DNA of 34,737 bases from Nitrospirota bacterium (GCA_016213935.1 JACQZG010000033.1:1-34737); one strand, 5' to 3'; positions 24,413 to 32,723 are shown, counted from the first letter of the stretch. The notes: generated from the letters alone by a model not told the origin. Numbers and translations are program-made.

Positions 24413-24680
24413 AGACTTCCCTGTAAAGCAGCTCTCTCTCCTCTCCAATGCCCTTGAGCAGTTCTTTTTCCGAAAGCCCCGAGGCTTTCATTATCTTTCT
24501 GATCTGCCTCCGCGCCTCATCAAGTTCAAGCCTTTTTGGAGTTATGATGACAGAGTCTCCCACAGGTATGATAGAGACCACCTGTCCTTCTTCGAGATGG
24601 CTTGATTCTCTTATCTTCTTAGGGATGGTCAACTGTCCTCGGGTCTTTATTTCTGCGATAGCTGTCTTCACGGTATCCAT
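24393..24680 (-). CDS. AbrB/SpoVT-type antitoxin
   Basis: A 95-residue protein with an N-terminal swapped-hairpin AbrB DNA-binding domain: TAIAEIKTRGQLTIPKKIRE, then EEGQVVSIIPVGDSVIITPK. A helical tail (ELDEARRQIRKIMKASGLSE) would neutralise the PIN toxin encoded next. The last 20 bases overlap the toxin start. The AAAGGAGGT ribosome site is strong. It probably represses its own promoter. Confidence 0.88.
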   Translation of the reverse strand: MDTVKTAIAEIKTRGQLTIPKKIRESSHLEEGQVVSIIPVGDSVIITPKRLELDEARRQIRKIMKASGLSEKELLKGIGEERELLYREVYGKKKR

Positions 24681-25161
24681 ATTAAACCTCCTTTTTAGTC
24701 ATGATTTCTGAATTTAGAATATCAGAATTCAGAATAATCGGCAAGCTCATTCCTTTGCCGTCATTCTCCAACTTGATTGGGGAATCCAGCTTTTCTTCCC
24801 CTCTAAAAAGACCGACTGTAGGTGCTTTAAGTAGGGGCGAAAGGTGTGTTATTCCCTATAAAAGATTTCTCTTTACAATCACTATAGAAATACAATATAT
24901 TTACTTATCTCCCTCCACAAGTCGCGATAACAGATATACAAGAAGTTGCTTCCATAATCTTCGATGCAAAGAGTGCACTAGAACTGCACTGAACAAAACT
25001 TAGAAGTGAAGCATTGTCGAAGCATTTGATTTGTCTTTTAGTCTGTTTAATTGTAACGTAGCTCATTCTTAAAACAGGGAAAGTCCTTTATGAAAAAACA
25101 ACGTGATCTAAGTCCCTACTTCCCGAAGACCTTCTTTAATAATTCCATAGCCCTCACTGAT
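24681..25161. other. 481-base gene-free stretch with repeat footprints
   Basis: I find no credible gene here. It contains a nine-base inverted repeat, TTCTGAATT (24706-24714) and AATTCAGAA (24726-24734), just upstream of the AbrB antitoxin, where an operator could lie. It also holds the second copy of the 46-bp repeat. On the minus strand 25130-25147, just past the lipoprotein stop, an ATG begins MELLKKVFGK then TAG. This could be the first ten codons of a gene cut at the duplication breakpoint, but that is speculative. Confidence 0.5.
25064..25109 (+). repeat. 46-bp perfect direct repeat, copy 2
   Basis: Identical to 23553-23598 (MNT/HEPN junction) over 46 bases; homology ends abruptly on both sides. 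It lies in non-coding DNA, so it is a leftover of a duplicated or excised MNT/HEPN segment. Confidence 0.95.
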
Positions 25162-25833
25162 TTAATTTATTCCGAACTCCTCATCCCCGATTTCGGGGTT
25201 CAGCCTCAGTTTGTCAATAGTTATCCTGAAAGCAAAATTATCTAAGGTTATCTCCATCACTGACTGATACCAGACATCATCCGCTTTAGCGGGGGTGTTA
25301 TATATTATATATATCTCTTTTTCGTCTGAAGTTATCTTCTGGCTCACTGGAAGAAGCGTCGAGCCGGCGAGGGTTATAATTCTCCCTTCCTTTTTCAGCA
25401 CATATTCGTTCCCCGGCCTCGTTATGCTCGCGTCTTTCATATCCTCCCACCAGAAGACCGCATTGTAAAGCTCTTTGCTGAGTTCTTTCAGCTTGGTGCT
25501 CACCTTCCCGGAAAGGATATGCGCCTCACCGTCCCTTATGATGATATCTCCGAGGAGAATGCCGAACTTATACGCCTTTATGTGAGAGAGGCCGGGCCTC
25601 TTCAGGATTGCAGAGGCGCTCATCTCTGAGTGAGGGCTGCCGTATGCGGCCACATTGATGTCAGTTATCGCCTTTAACGCATCTATATTATTGAGCCCGG
25701 TAGTTTTGATGATATCTTCCAGCGAAAGAGGAGGCTCTTCATACACAGGGGGCGGGGCAGTCTTCGGAGCGCAGGAAATAATGGTTAACGCAAAAAAAAG
25801 GAAGCAAAAAGCAAGAATAATATTTTTCCCCAT
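25162..25833 (-). CDS. Putative outer-membrane lipoprotein downstream of radA
   Basis: A 223-residue lipoprotein. The signal MGKNIILAFCFLFFALTIISC has a good lipobox (IISC, cysteine 21), followed by a proline-rich linker (PKTAPPPVYEEPPL). The rest (YGSPHSEMSASAILKRPGLS, KFGILLGDIIIRDGEAHILS, YIIYNTPAKADDVWYQSVMEI) resembles LolA/DUF4292-like beta-sheet lipoproteins, but I cannot assign a family. The ATG at 25833 lies four bases after the radA stop, so it is translationally coupled. The longer frame to 25872 overlaps radA and is less likely. Confidence 0.75.
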   Translation of the reverse strand: MGKNIILAFCFLFFALTIISCAPKTAPPPVYEEPPLSLEDIIKTTGLNNIDALKAITDINVAAYGSPHSEMSASAILKRPGLSHIKAYKFGILLGDIIIRDGEAHILSGKVSTKLKELSKELYNAVFWWEDMKDASITRPGNEYVLKKEGRIITLAGSTLLPVSQKITSDEKEIYIIYNTPAKADDVWYQSVMEITLDNFAFRITIDKLRLNPEIGDEEFGIN

Positions 25834-25837
25834 TTTT

Positions 25838-27178
25838 TTAAAAGAAGATAATGTCCAAAGCCTCCTCGACATTCGAAGCGCCTATCACCTCTATTTCAGG
25901 CCCTTTTATCTTCTTTGCGTTATTCATCGGGACGACAGCTTTTTTAAAGCCGAGCTTTGCCGCCTCTTTTATCCTTATCTCTGCCTGGCTTATAGCCCTC
26001 AACTCGCCCGACAGGCCGACCTCGCCGAATGTGACGGTCTTGGAGGCGACGGATTTATTCTTCATGGATGAGGCGATTGCAGTGATGACCCCCATGTCGA
26101 CCGCCGGCTCGTCTATCTTAAGCCCTCCCACCACATTAACGAATACATCCATCCCCGCGACCTGCATCCCTATCCTCTTGTCGAGAACCGCTATAAGGAG
26201 GTTGAGCCTGTTATAGTCAAAGCCGAGGCCGGTCCTTCTCGGAATGCCGAACTTCGAAGACGAAACTAAAGCCTGTATCTCTACAAGAAGTGGCCTGGTC
26301 CCTTCCATGCTCACGGTTACGACGGAGCCGGATATGTCGGACGGCCTTTCAGACAGGAACAACTGCGAAGGGTTGTCAACCTCTTTGAGCCCTTCTTCCG
26401 ACATCTCGAATACTCCTATCTCGTTTGCCGGGCCGAACCTGTTCTTGACAGCCCTCAATATCCGGAAAGGGTTCCCCTTGTCTCCTTCGAAATAAAGCAC
26501 GGTATCTACTATATGCTCAAGAACCTTCGGGCCCGCGATGGCCCCTTCTTTTGTGACATGGCCTATGAGAAAGAGCGGCATTCCGTGTTTTTTCGCCATG
26601 AACATCAGCTTGGTGGCGCATTCCCTTATCTGCCCGACGGAGCCGGGGGCGGAAGGGATGTCAGAAGAAAATACCGTCTGGATGGAATCCACCACAATCG
26701 CTTTCGGGCCGAGCTTCAGGGCTACATCCATTATGCCTTCAAGAGATGTCTCCGGAAGAAGGATGATGTTATCGGATTTAATCCTGAGCCTGTCAGCCCT
26801 GAGCTTAACCTGCTGTGGCGACTCTTCGCCGGAAACATAAAGGAGGCTTCCGAGTTTGGCAAGCCCTTTAAGCGCCTGCAGTATGAGGGTTGATTTTCCT
26901 ATTCCCGGATCGCCGCCTATGAGGATGACAGAGCCTGCAACCACCCCTCCGCCGAGGGCGCGGTCAAGCTCTCCGATGCCAGTAGAAGACCTGTCGTCGT
27001 TTGAAGCTGTTACCCCTGAGAGCGAAAGGGGCTCGGCTGTTTTACGGGACGCGAGTTTTGTGACGCGCTCCTCTTCGGCGAAACTGTTCCAGCTTCCGCA
27101 GTCCGGGCATTTTCCGAGCCATTTGGGGCTTGCGTATCCGCAGCTTTGGCACTGGTATAGTATTTTTGAACGGGCCAT
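25838..27178 (-). CDS. radA: DNA repair protein RadA/Sms
   Basis: RecA-related branch-migration helicase acting in recombinational repair (446 residues). The N-terminal zinc finger uses C10, C13, C24 and C27 (YQCQSCGYASPKWLGKCPDC). The Walker A motif is GGDPGIGKST at residues 88-97 and the Walker B region is KAIVVDSIQTVFSS. The RadA-specific KNRFGPANEIG motif is present, and the C-terminal half is the Lon-like domain (VAGMDVFVNVVGGLKIDEPA). It is complete. It is followed without a gap by the lipoprotein gene. Confidence 0.96.
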   Translation of the reverse strand: MARSKILYQCQSCGYASPKWLGKCPDCGSWNSFAEEERVTKLASRKTAEPLSLSGVTASNDDRSSTGIGELDRALGGGVVAGSVILIGGDPGIGKSTLILQALKGLAKLGSLLYVSGEESPQQVKLRADRLRIKSDNIILLPETSLEGIMDVALKLGPKAIVVDSIQTVFSSDIPSAPGSVGQIRECATKLMFMAKKHGMPLFLIGHVTKEGAIAGPKVLEHIVDTVLYFEGDKGNPFRILRAVKNRFGPANEIGVFEMSEEGLKEVDNPSQLFLSERPSDISGSVVTVSMEGTRPLLVEIQALVSSSKFGIPRRTGLGFDYNRLNLLIAVLDKRIGMQVAGMDVFVNVVGGLKIDEPAVDMGVITAIASSMKNKSVASKTVTFGEVGLSGELRAISQAEIRIKEAAKLGFKKAVVPMNNAKKIKGPEIEVIGASNVEEALDIIFF

Positions 27179-27230
27179 AACTTTACAGGTTAAAAAGATG
27201 AGACTATTTTACATCATTTAATTTGTAATT

Positions 27231-27283
27231 CCCTCTCCCCTTGCGGGAGAGCCTGCCTGTCCGGCAGGCAGGGGCAGGGGAGA
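27231..27283. repeat. Compound inverted repeat upstream of the radical-SAM unit
   Basis: Outer arms TCTCCCC (27234-27240) and GGGGAGA (27277-27283) enclose an inner GC-rich hairpin, GCCTGCCTGTCCGGCAGGCAGG. The CCCTCTCCCCTTGCGGGAGAG type of sequence is a common dispersed intergenic palindrome in environmental genomes. It sits in the 285-base space between the divergent radA and radical-SAM genes. It may form a cruciform or a REP-like element; no gene is attached. Confidence 0.6.
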
Positions 27284-27408
27284 TGGAAAATTTGCGGCTG
27301 AAGGTTAAAGGCAATAACCCGCAAGGTTGTATTTATAAAGATTATAATGTTATCGTAAGCTATACCAGAAGTCAGCAGATGCCTTTAGATTACCGTCATA
27401 ACTCTAAT

Positions 27409-27414
27409 TATAAT
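27409..27414 (+). promoter_or_regulatory. Candidate -10 box of the radical-SAM/ArsM unit
   Basis: A TATAAT lies 50 bases ahead of the start codon in a very AT-rich stretch (TAATTATAATATAGTTACAA), unlike its GC-richer flanks. A TAAAAT at about 27430 is an alternative. No convincing -35 element or ArsR-type operator could be identified by eye. Confidence 0.3.
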
Positions 27415-27463
27415 ATAGTTACAATATGCTAAAATAAGTTGCTTTATTTGGAAAAGGCTTAAT

Positions 27464-29872
27464 ATGGCAAAAGGCTGTTGCGGCACAGAAAGGGATGAGC
27501 GTATTGAGCAGTACAATGTCGAAAAGTGGAAGGTAAATGAGACCTTCTTTAAGACATTTAAACCGGATGATACGCTCTACCCTGTCAGCTACATTCAGAA
27601 AGAAAAAGACGGCATATACCTTCTCATTGACCCCCAGGCCCCAAATTGGATAAGCGTAAACCGCACCGGGCTTGAGATCCTTAAGCTCTGCGACGGCAAA
27701 CGCAGCGTTTCCGGCCTGCAGAAAGCGATGGCAGATAGATACCCGGGCAATGCCGGAATCGAAGCCGAGACGCTTGATTTCATCAACGCGGCAGGAACCC
27801 TTCAGTTTATATCCGAGAAAGAGATAAAGAGGCCTCAGTATATGGGGAGGAATAAAGTTATCGCCCCTGAAAAACTCGACGAACTCTGGATTTACACCAC
27901 GCTCGCGTGCAACCTGAGGTGCAAGCACTGCCTTGTAAGCGCCGGGTCCAAACTTAAGGACGAGCTGAGCACAGAAGAGGTTAAGAAGCTTGTGAATGAT
28001 GCCGTTGCCCTCGGGGTAAAGCGGTTCTACATTACGGGCGGAGAGCCTTTCATAAAGGATGATATCTTTGAGATTATCAAATACATTACGCGGGAAAAGG
28101 ACCGCGAACTGATCCTTCTTACGAATGCGACCCTTTTTGACGACAGGAAGATAAGCGAGCTTGAGAAGCTGAAGAACCCGAAACTGGTTATGCAGGTCAG
28201 CCTTGAAGGGCCGGATGCGGAGGTTCATGACAAGCTTCGCGGGGAAGGCAGTTTTGACAAGACGGTTGACGGCATAAAGAGGCTTGTCGCAATCGGCATA
28301 GTCCCCATAATATCCACCGCGGTCAGCAAGTATAATGAAAACCAGATAAAAGAGACATCCGAATTCCTCTCAAAGCTCGGGATAAAAGACCATCACATCC
28401 TCTGGATGCATTCAAAGGGGCGCGGCGCCGCCAACATCAGCGAGCTTTATGTCCCTGCCGAGAAGGTGACCGAAATAATGAAAGAGCAGAGGAAGGTATT
28501 TGAGGAGCAGGACGTTATCGTTGACAACGAAGAATCCCTTAAGGCGCGCATCCGCTACAAGAGGGGGAGAAAGAACGACCTCTGCAACAACTGCTATGAA
28601 AAGATATGCGTAAATTCGGACGGCCATGTCTATCCTTGCGGCTCCCTTAACGGAGACCCGGCCTTTGATTCCGGCTCTATAAGGGAGAAATCCCTGAAAG
28701 ACATATGGCTCGGTTCAGACGTTATGAGGTGCGGCAGGGAGAACTCTGTCGAAGATAAAGAAGGCTGCAGGGAGTGCTACCTTAAGTTCTTCTGCGGCGG
28801 CGGATGCACATCGCACAGCTATTACGCAAGCGAGGTGGATTCGGGCAAGGGCAATATAAAGGCGCGTGACCCTTACTGCCACACATATAAAACTTTATAT
28901 GAGGACATCATGTGGGACATGGCGGTTGAGGGCGTCGCGCCAGAGAGCAATGAGGGATATACAGTTCCCCATGTCTTTAACGCGATGGATTCGAAGCTCC
29001 CGCCGTATCTTGCTAATGCCGTGAAGTCGATTGACAGTTCGACAGAGGTAGGCTGTTACCACTGCTCATGCGTCCTTTCTGTTGATGTGGAGGATGATGA
29101 GAATGTATGCCGCCCCGAAATCAAGGGCGACGTAACAAGAAAGGTGAAGAAAAAGTACGGCGAGGCCGCCCTCATGCCGGAGATCAATTACTACTGCCCG
29201 ACCGGCTACAACCCTGAAGACCTGAGGCATATACCTGACAAGGTGCTGAAGGTATCTTACGGGTGCGGCAACCCCGCGGCCATTGCCGAGCTTACTGAAA
29301 ACGAGACTGTCCTTGACCTCGGTTCAGGGGGAGGGATAGACTGCTTTATTGCCGCCAAGAAGGTCGGCAGAAACGGCAAGGTCATAGGCGTTGACATGAC
29401 AGACCAGATGCTCGAGACCGCAAGGGAAAACGCGAAGGCTGTCGCCGAAAACCTCGGCTACGGCGTCGTTGAGTTCAGGAAAGGCGACCTCGCGAGCCTT
29501 CCGGCTGAAGACAACACCGTTGACCTCGTCATCTCAAACTGCGTCATAAACCTGACGGAAGACAAGGCCGATGTATTTAAAGAGGTCTTCAGGATACTGA
29601 AGCCGGGCGGCCGTTTTGTCATCTCCGACATCGTTGCCGACAAACCGGTTCCGGGATATATGAGAAGGGACAAGGAGCTTTGGGGCGCGTGTCTTTCGGG
29701 AGCGCTTACTGACAAGCGCTTTGTCGAGGTCGCGCAGGAGGCAGGTTTCCCTGACGTGACGATTAACCGGAATTATCTGTATAAAAAAGTCGAATATATT
29801 GACTTTTATTCCGTGACACTGAAAGGCAAAAAGCCTCAGCAGCAGAGCGTTAAGTGCGCCTGCTGCGGCTGA
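27464..29872 (+). CDS. PqqD-like + radical SAM/SPASM + ArsM-type methyltransferase fusion
   Basis: An 802-residue fusion. Residues 1-7 are MAKGCCG. Residues 60-120 (NWISVNRTGLEILKLCDGKR and on) look PqqD-like, the peptide-binding wing of many radical-SAM maturases. Residues 141-330 are the radical-SAM core with C149-x3-C153-x2-C156, then TGGEPFIKDD. Residues 370-475 form a SPASM-type region with ten cysteines (374, 377, 382, 392, 423, 435, 438, 444, 448, 472). A CYHCSC patch is at 531-536. Residues 560-790 are an ArsM/AS3MT-type SAM methyltransferase: VLDLGSGGGIDCFIAA, SNCVINL, GACLSGAL. C578, C601, C693 and C743 match the four arsenite-binding cysteines of human AS3MT (32, 61, 156, 206). The C-terminus is CACCG. 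I infer arsenic (or related thiophile) chemistry; the product is unknown. Confidence 0.85.
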   Translation: MAKGCCGTERDERIEQYNVEKWKVNETFFKTFKPDDTLYPVSYIQKEKDGIYLLIDPQAPNWISVNRTGLEILKLCDGKRSVSGLQKAMADRYPGNAGIEAETLDFINAAGTLQFISEKEIKRPQYMGRNKVIAPEKLDELWIYTTLACNLRCKHCLVSAGSKLKDELSTEEVKKLVNDAVALGVKRFYITGGEPFIKDDIFEIIKYITREKDRELILLTNATLFDDRKISELEKLKNPKLVMQVSLEGPDAEVHDKLRGEGSFDKTVDGIKRLVAIGIVPIISTAVSKYNENQIKETSEFLSKLGIKDHHILWMHSKGRGAANISELYVPAEKVTEIMKEQRKVFEEQDVIVDNEESLKARIRYKRGRKNDLCNNCYEKICVNSDGHVYPCGSLNGDPAFDSGSIREKSLKDIWLGSDVMRCGRENSVEDKEGCRECYLKFFCGGGCTSHSYYASEVDSGKGNIKARDPYCHTYKTLYEDIMWDMAVEGVAPESNEGYTVPHVFNAMDSKLPPYLANAVKSIDSSTEVGCYHCSCVLSVDVEDDENVCRPEIKGDVTRKVKKKYGEAALMPEINYYCPTGYNPEDLRHIPDKVLKVSYGCGNPAAIAELTENETVLDLGSGGGIDCFIAAKKVGRNGKVIGVDMTDQMLETARENAKAVAENLGYGVVEFRKGDLASLPAEDNTVDLVISNCVINLTEDKADVFKEVFRILKPGGRFVISDIVADKPVPGYMRRDKELWGACLSGALTDKRFVEVAQEAGFPDVTINRNYLYKKVEYIDFYSVTLKGKKPQQQSVKCACCG

Positions 29873-29910
29873 AAATAAATCGGTAAATCTATCAAAAGAG
29901 GAAGGTCCAT

Positions 29911-31389
29911 ATGAGAGTCACACTAATTAATTCACAGGTATTGGACGGAAACAATGTTGTCCCGCCGCTCGGCTTAATGTACGTGGCGGCGATGCTTGAA
30001 AAGGCAGGGCATACGGTGCAGTGCTTTGACGCTGACCCTGAATACCACGATACCATAATCAGCGAGATCAAGGAGTTCAAGCCTGAACTTATCGGACTCG
30101 GCTTTCTGACGGTCGGGTATCAGAGGGCGTTCAACATGATGAAGAAACTGAAGAAGGAGCTTCCCGGCGTTCCCTGCTGCTGCGGCGGCGTTCACACGAC
30201 CGTAAAGCCCATCGAGACGATGAACGAGTTTGGCGCTGACTTTATCGTTGTGGGCGAGGGCGAAGCGACAATGGTCGAGGTCTGCGAAAAGCTCGGCAAG
30301 GGCGAGGGGCTCAAGGGCGTAACCGGAGTAATGTACAGAGAGGACGGCAAGATAATAGATAACGGCAGGCGTGAACTTATAGAGGACCTCGACACCATTC
30401 CGTTCCCGGCAAGGCACCTGATAGACATGACACCTTACCTCAAGCCGCCCGGAATCATAAGGGGGTACGCAACCGAGAACCAGACGACCATCGTCACGAG
30501 CAGAGGCTGCCCTTACAGGTGCATATACTGCGGCAGCCACAATATCTTCGGAAGAAAGACGAGGAGGCGCTCGGTAAAGAATGTCGTTGACGAGATAGAA
30601 TTTCTCCACAAGACCTACGGGATAAAGGGCATATATTACTGCGACGACACCTTCACGCTAAACCAGAGATGGGTCAGGGAGTACTGCGAAGACCTGATGA
30701 GCAGGAATATGGGCATCGTATGGGCAGGCCAGTCAAGGGTTGACCAGACGGACGAGGACCTCATGAGGCTCATGAAGAAATCAGGCCTTGTCCAGCTTGA
30801 CTTCGGCGTTGAGAGCGGCTCGCCGAAGATATTGAAGGTGTTAGGCAAGGGAGGCCACGGCGACAGGACAGACCAGATAAAGGCGTCGTTTAACCTCTGC
30901 AAGAAACTTGATATCAGGACTCTCGCGACATTCATCATCGGAAACCCCGAAGAGACTCGTGAGGATATAGAGCAGAGCTTCCAGGTCGCAAAGGATATTC
31001 AGGCGGATTATACCGCGTTCTATTTCCTGACGCCTTATCCTGGAACGGACATATACGACATGGCGATAAAGAACGGCTGGCTCGACCCGAACATTCCGTT
31101 CTCAGAGGTTTGGGCGCACAGGCAGCCTGAGCTTCCCCTCATGGCAATAACATTCTCAAAGGAAGAGCTCAGAGACATCCGCAAGAAGATGCAGAACCAC
31201 TTCTTCAGGAAGAATTATCTTACGCGCACGGGCAATGTCAATTTCTACTCTATCCTCATGGCGATTGCCATGAAGAACCCGCTCATATTCTTTACTGCGA
31301 TAGGGAAATGGATGAGGACAGGAAGGCTCGATTACGTGGTCGAGACCCTCAATGCCGAGTACTGGCGCATAAAGAAGTACGCTGCATAA
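29911..31389 (+). CDS. B12-binding-type radical SAM protein
   Basis: A 492-residue protein with an N-terminal cobalamin-binding-like Rossmann domain (MRVTLINSQVLDGNNVVPPL, LGLGF-type strand, GGVHTTVKP, ADFIVVGEGEATM). The radical-SAM core has C200-x3-C204-x2-C207 in TSRGCPYRCIYCGSHN. No DxHxxG motif is seen, as in most of this class, so B12 would be bound base-off without His. Such enzymes methylate unreactive carbon or phosphorus, or form rings. The gene starts 38 bases after the fusion gene with AGAGGAAGG as ribosome site and ends just before a terminator, so it belongs to the same transcript. A joint pathway with the ArsM fusion is inferred from this. Confidence 0.88.
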   Translation: MRVTLINSQVLDGNNVVPPLGLMYVAAMLEKAGHTVQCFDADPEYHDTIISEIKEFKPELIGLGFLTVGYQRAFNMMKKLKKELPGVPCCCGGVHTTVKPIETMNEFGADFIVVGEGEATMVEVCEKLGKGEGLKGVTGVMYREDGKIIDNGRRELIEDLDTIPFPARHLIDMTPYLKPPGIIRGYATENQTTIVTSRGCPYRCIYCGSHNIFGRKTRRRSVKNVVDEIEFLHKTYGIKGIYYCDDTFTLNQRWVREYCEDLMSRNMGIVWAGQSRVDQTDEDLMRLMKKSGLVQLDFGVESGSPKILKVLGKGGHGDRTDQIKASFNLCKKLDIRTLATFIIGNPEETREDIEQSFQVAKDIQADYTAFYFLTPYPGTDIYDMAIKNGWLDPNIPFSEVWAHRQPELPLMAITFSKEELRDIRKKMQNHFFRKNYLTRTGNVNFYSILMAIAMKNPLIFFTAIGKWMRTGRLDYVVETLNAEYWRIKKYAA

Positions 31390-31410
31390 AGTTGTTAAAA
31401 AGATAAACTG

Positions 31411-31444
31411 AAAAGGAGGCTCGTTACGAGGGCCTCCTTTTTTT
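31411..31444 (+). terminator. Rho-independent terminator of the radical-SAM unit
   Basis: The stem AAAAGGAGGC (31411-31420) pairs with GCCTCCTTTT (31432-31441), with further TCG/CGA pairing toward the loop, and it runs into a T-tract. It lies 22 bases after the stop of the B12 radical-SAM gene and separates it from the protease gene. Confidence 0.9.
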
Positions 31445-31475
31445 ATGCCGTAAGGAATTCAGGGTTCAGGTTAAA

Positions 31476-32723
31476 ATGAAGAATATAATTTATAACCGCA
31501 TCTCAAATATATTATGGATGATACCCGCGGTTCTGCTTTTTATCTTTAGCCGCCAAGCCGTTGCAGGCGCTGATAAGGCATTGGCCGAAGCGGTTAAGCC
31601 GGTTGTCCTCGTCACAGCATACAGCGACAAAGGCGAGGCGCTCACCGAGGGCACGGGCTTCTTCGCGAGCGCTGACGGCGCGATTGTGACAAATTATCAT
31701 GTCATCGGGATTGCGGATAAAGTCAAAGTCACGGCAGGCGGGCTTGAAATCGCTCTCGAAGGGGTCATCTATACTGACAGGGAAAATGATATTGTGATTC
31801 TGAAGGCAAAGGGGAGAGGTTTTCCGGCAGTCAGATTTGCCGAGGCCTCCAAAATGAGGGCAGGGGATGAGGCCTATCTCGCCGCCTCTTCGGAGGAGTC
31901 AGGAACAATTCTTCATAAGGGCCAGTTCAAAGAATTAAAGAGAGAGGCGTCAGGAAGAAGGCTCATAAATATCTCGGCATCAGTCCCGCACGGCGGAAGC
32001 GGCAGCCCTGTCTTCGACAGAGACGGCAACGCGGTCGGCATCGTTACATCGCTCATCAGAAGAAGCGGGGATGTGATCGTCGCTGTCCCCTCGGATATTT
32101 TTATCGGGAAGGTTAATAAACCGGCAATCTCCTCTATTAATGAAACCGTTAAAAATTACCGCAAGAGCGCTGACTACCTCTTTTACCTCGGCTATTTCCT
32201 TCTCGAGACAGGCGCAAACAAAGAAGCGGCGCAAGTCCTCAAAGAGGCGGTGCGCATGAGGCCGGGCTTCAGCGACGCTTATTATTATCTCGGAATCGCA
32301 TCGGAGAATTCAGGCAGGGATAATGATGCGATAAAGGCATATAAAGAGGCTGTGAGGCTCAGTCCCGATTTCGCTGACGCGCACTTCAGCCTCGGGGCCG
32401 CTTATTCCGGAAAGGGTATGTACAATGAGTCGCTCGAGGCGCTCAGGCAGGCGGTAAAGCTCGATAATGATTTTGCGGATGCCTATTATTACATGGGCAT
32501 CGCCTGCACGAACCTTAAGATGATGAGGGAGGGCATCGAGGCATATCAAAATGCCGCAAGGCTCAAGCCTGATTTCGCGGAGGCGCATTACAGCCTCGGC
32601 GTGCTCTATTTAGCCTCAAACAACAAAGCCGCCGCGATTGAGCAGGAGGAGATGCTCAGAGGGCTCAACAAAGAGCTTGCTGACAAACTCAGGGGGCTGA
32701 TTGGGAAGCGAATGGGGGATTAA
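31476..32723 (+). CDS. Secreted trypsin-like serine protease with C-terminal TPR repeats
   Basis: A 415-residue exported protein: signal peptide or anchor (SNILWMIPAVLLFIFSRQAVAG), then an S1C/DegP-like protease domain, then five TPR repeats. The catalytic triad is visible as H75 (VTNYHVIG), D105 (RENDIVILK) and S175 (HGGSGSP). The repeats run from about residue 208, with signatures such as DAYYYLGIASENSGRDNDAI and ADAHFSLGAAYSGKGMYNES. It lacks the PDZ domains of DegP, so the TPRs probably choose partners or substrates in the periplasm. The stop lies at the edge of the cassette-like region. Confidence 0.88.
   Translation: MKNIIYNRISNILWMIPAVLLFIFSRQAVAGADKALAEAVKPVVLVTAYSDKGEALTEGTGFFASADGAIVTNYHVIGIADKVKVTAGGLEIALEGVIYTDRENDIVILKAKGRGFPAVRFAEASKMRAGDEAYLAASSEESGTILHKGQFKELKREASGRRLINISASVPHGGSGSPVFDRDGNAVGIVTSLIRRSGDVIVAVPSDIFIGKVNKPAISSINETVKNYRKSADYLFYLGYFLLETGANKEAAQVLKEAVRMRPGFSDAYYYLGIASENSGRDNDAIKAYKEAVRLSPDFADAHFSLGAAYSGKGMYNESLEALRQAVKLDNDFADAYYYMGIACTNLKMMREGIEAYQNAARLKPDFAEAHYSLGVLYLASNNKAAAIEQEEMLRGLNKELADKLRGLIGKRMGD

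Noticed and set aside
24701..25003. 100-codon open frame in the gene-free stretch
   Set aside because: It has no ribosome site, low-complexity translation and no family resemblance, and it sits in repeat-rich non-coding DNA.
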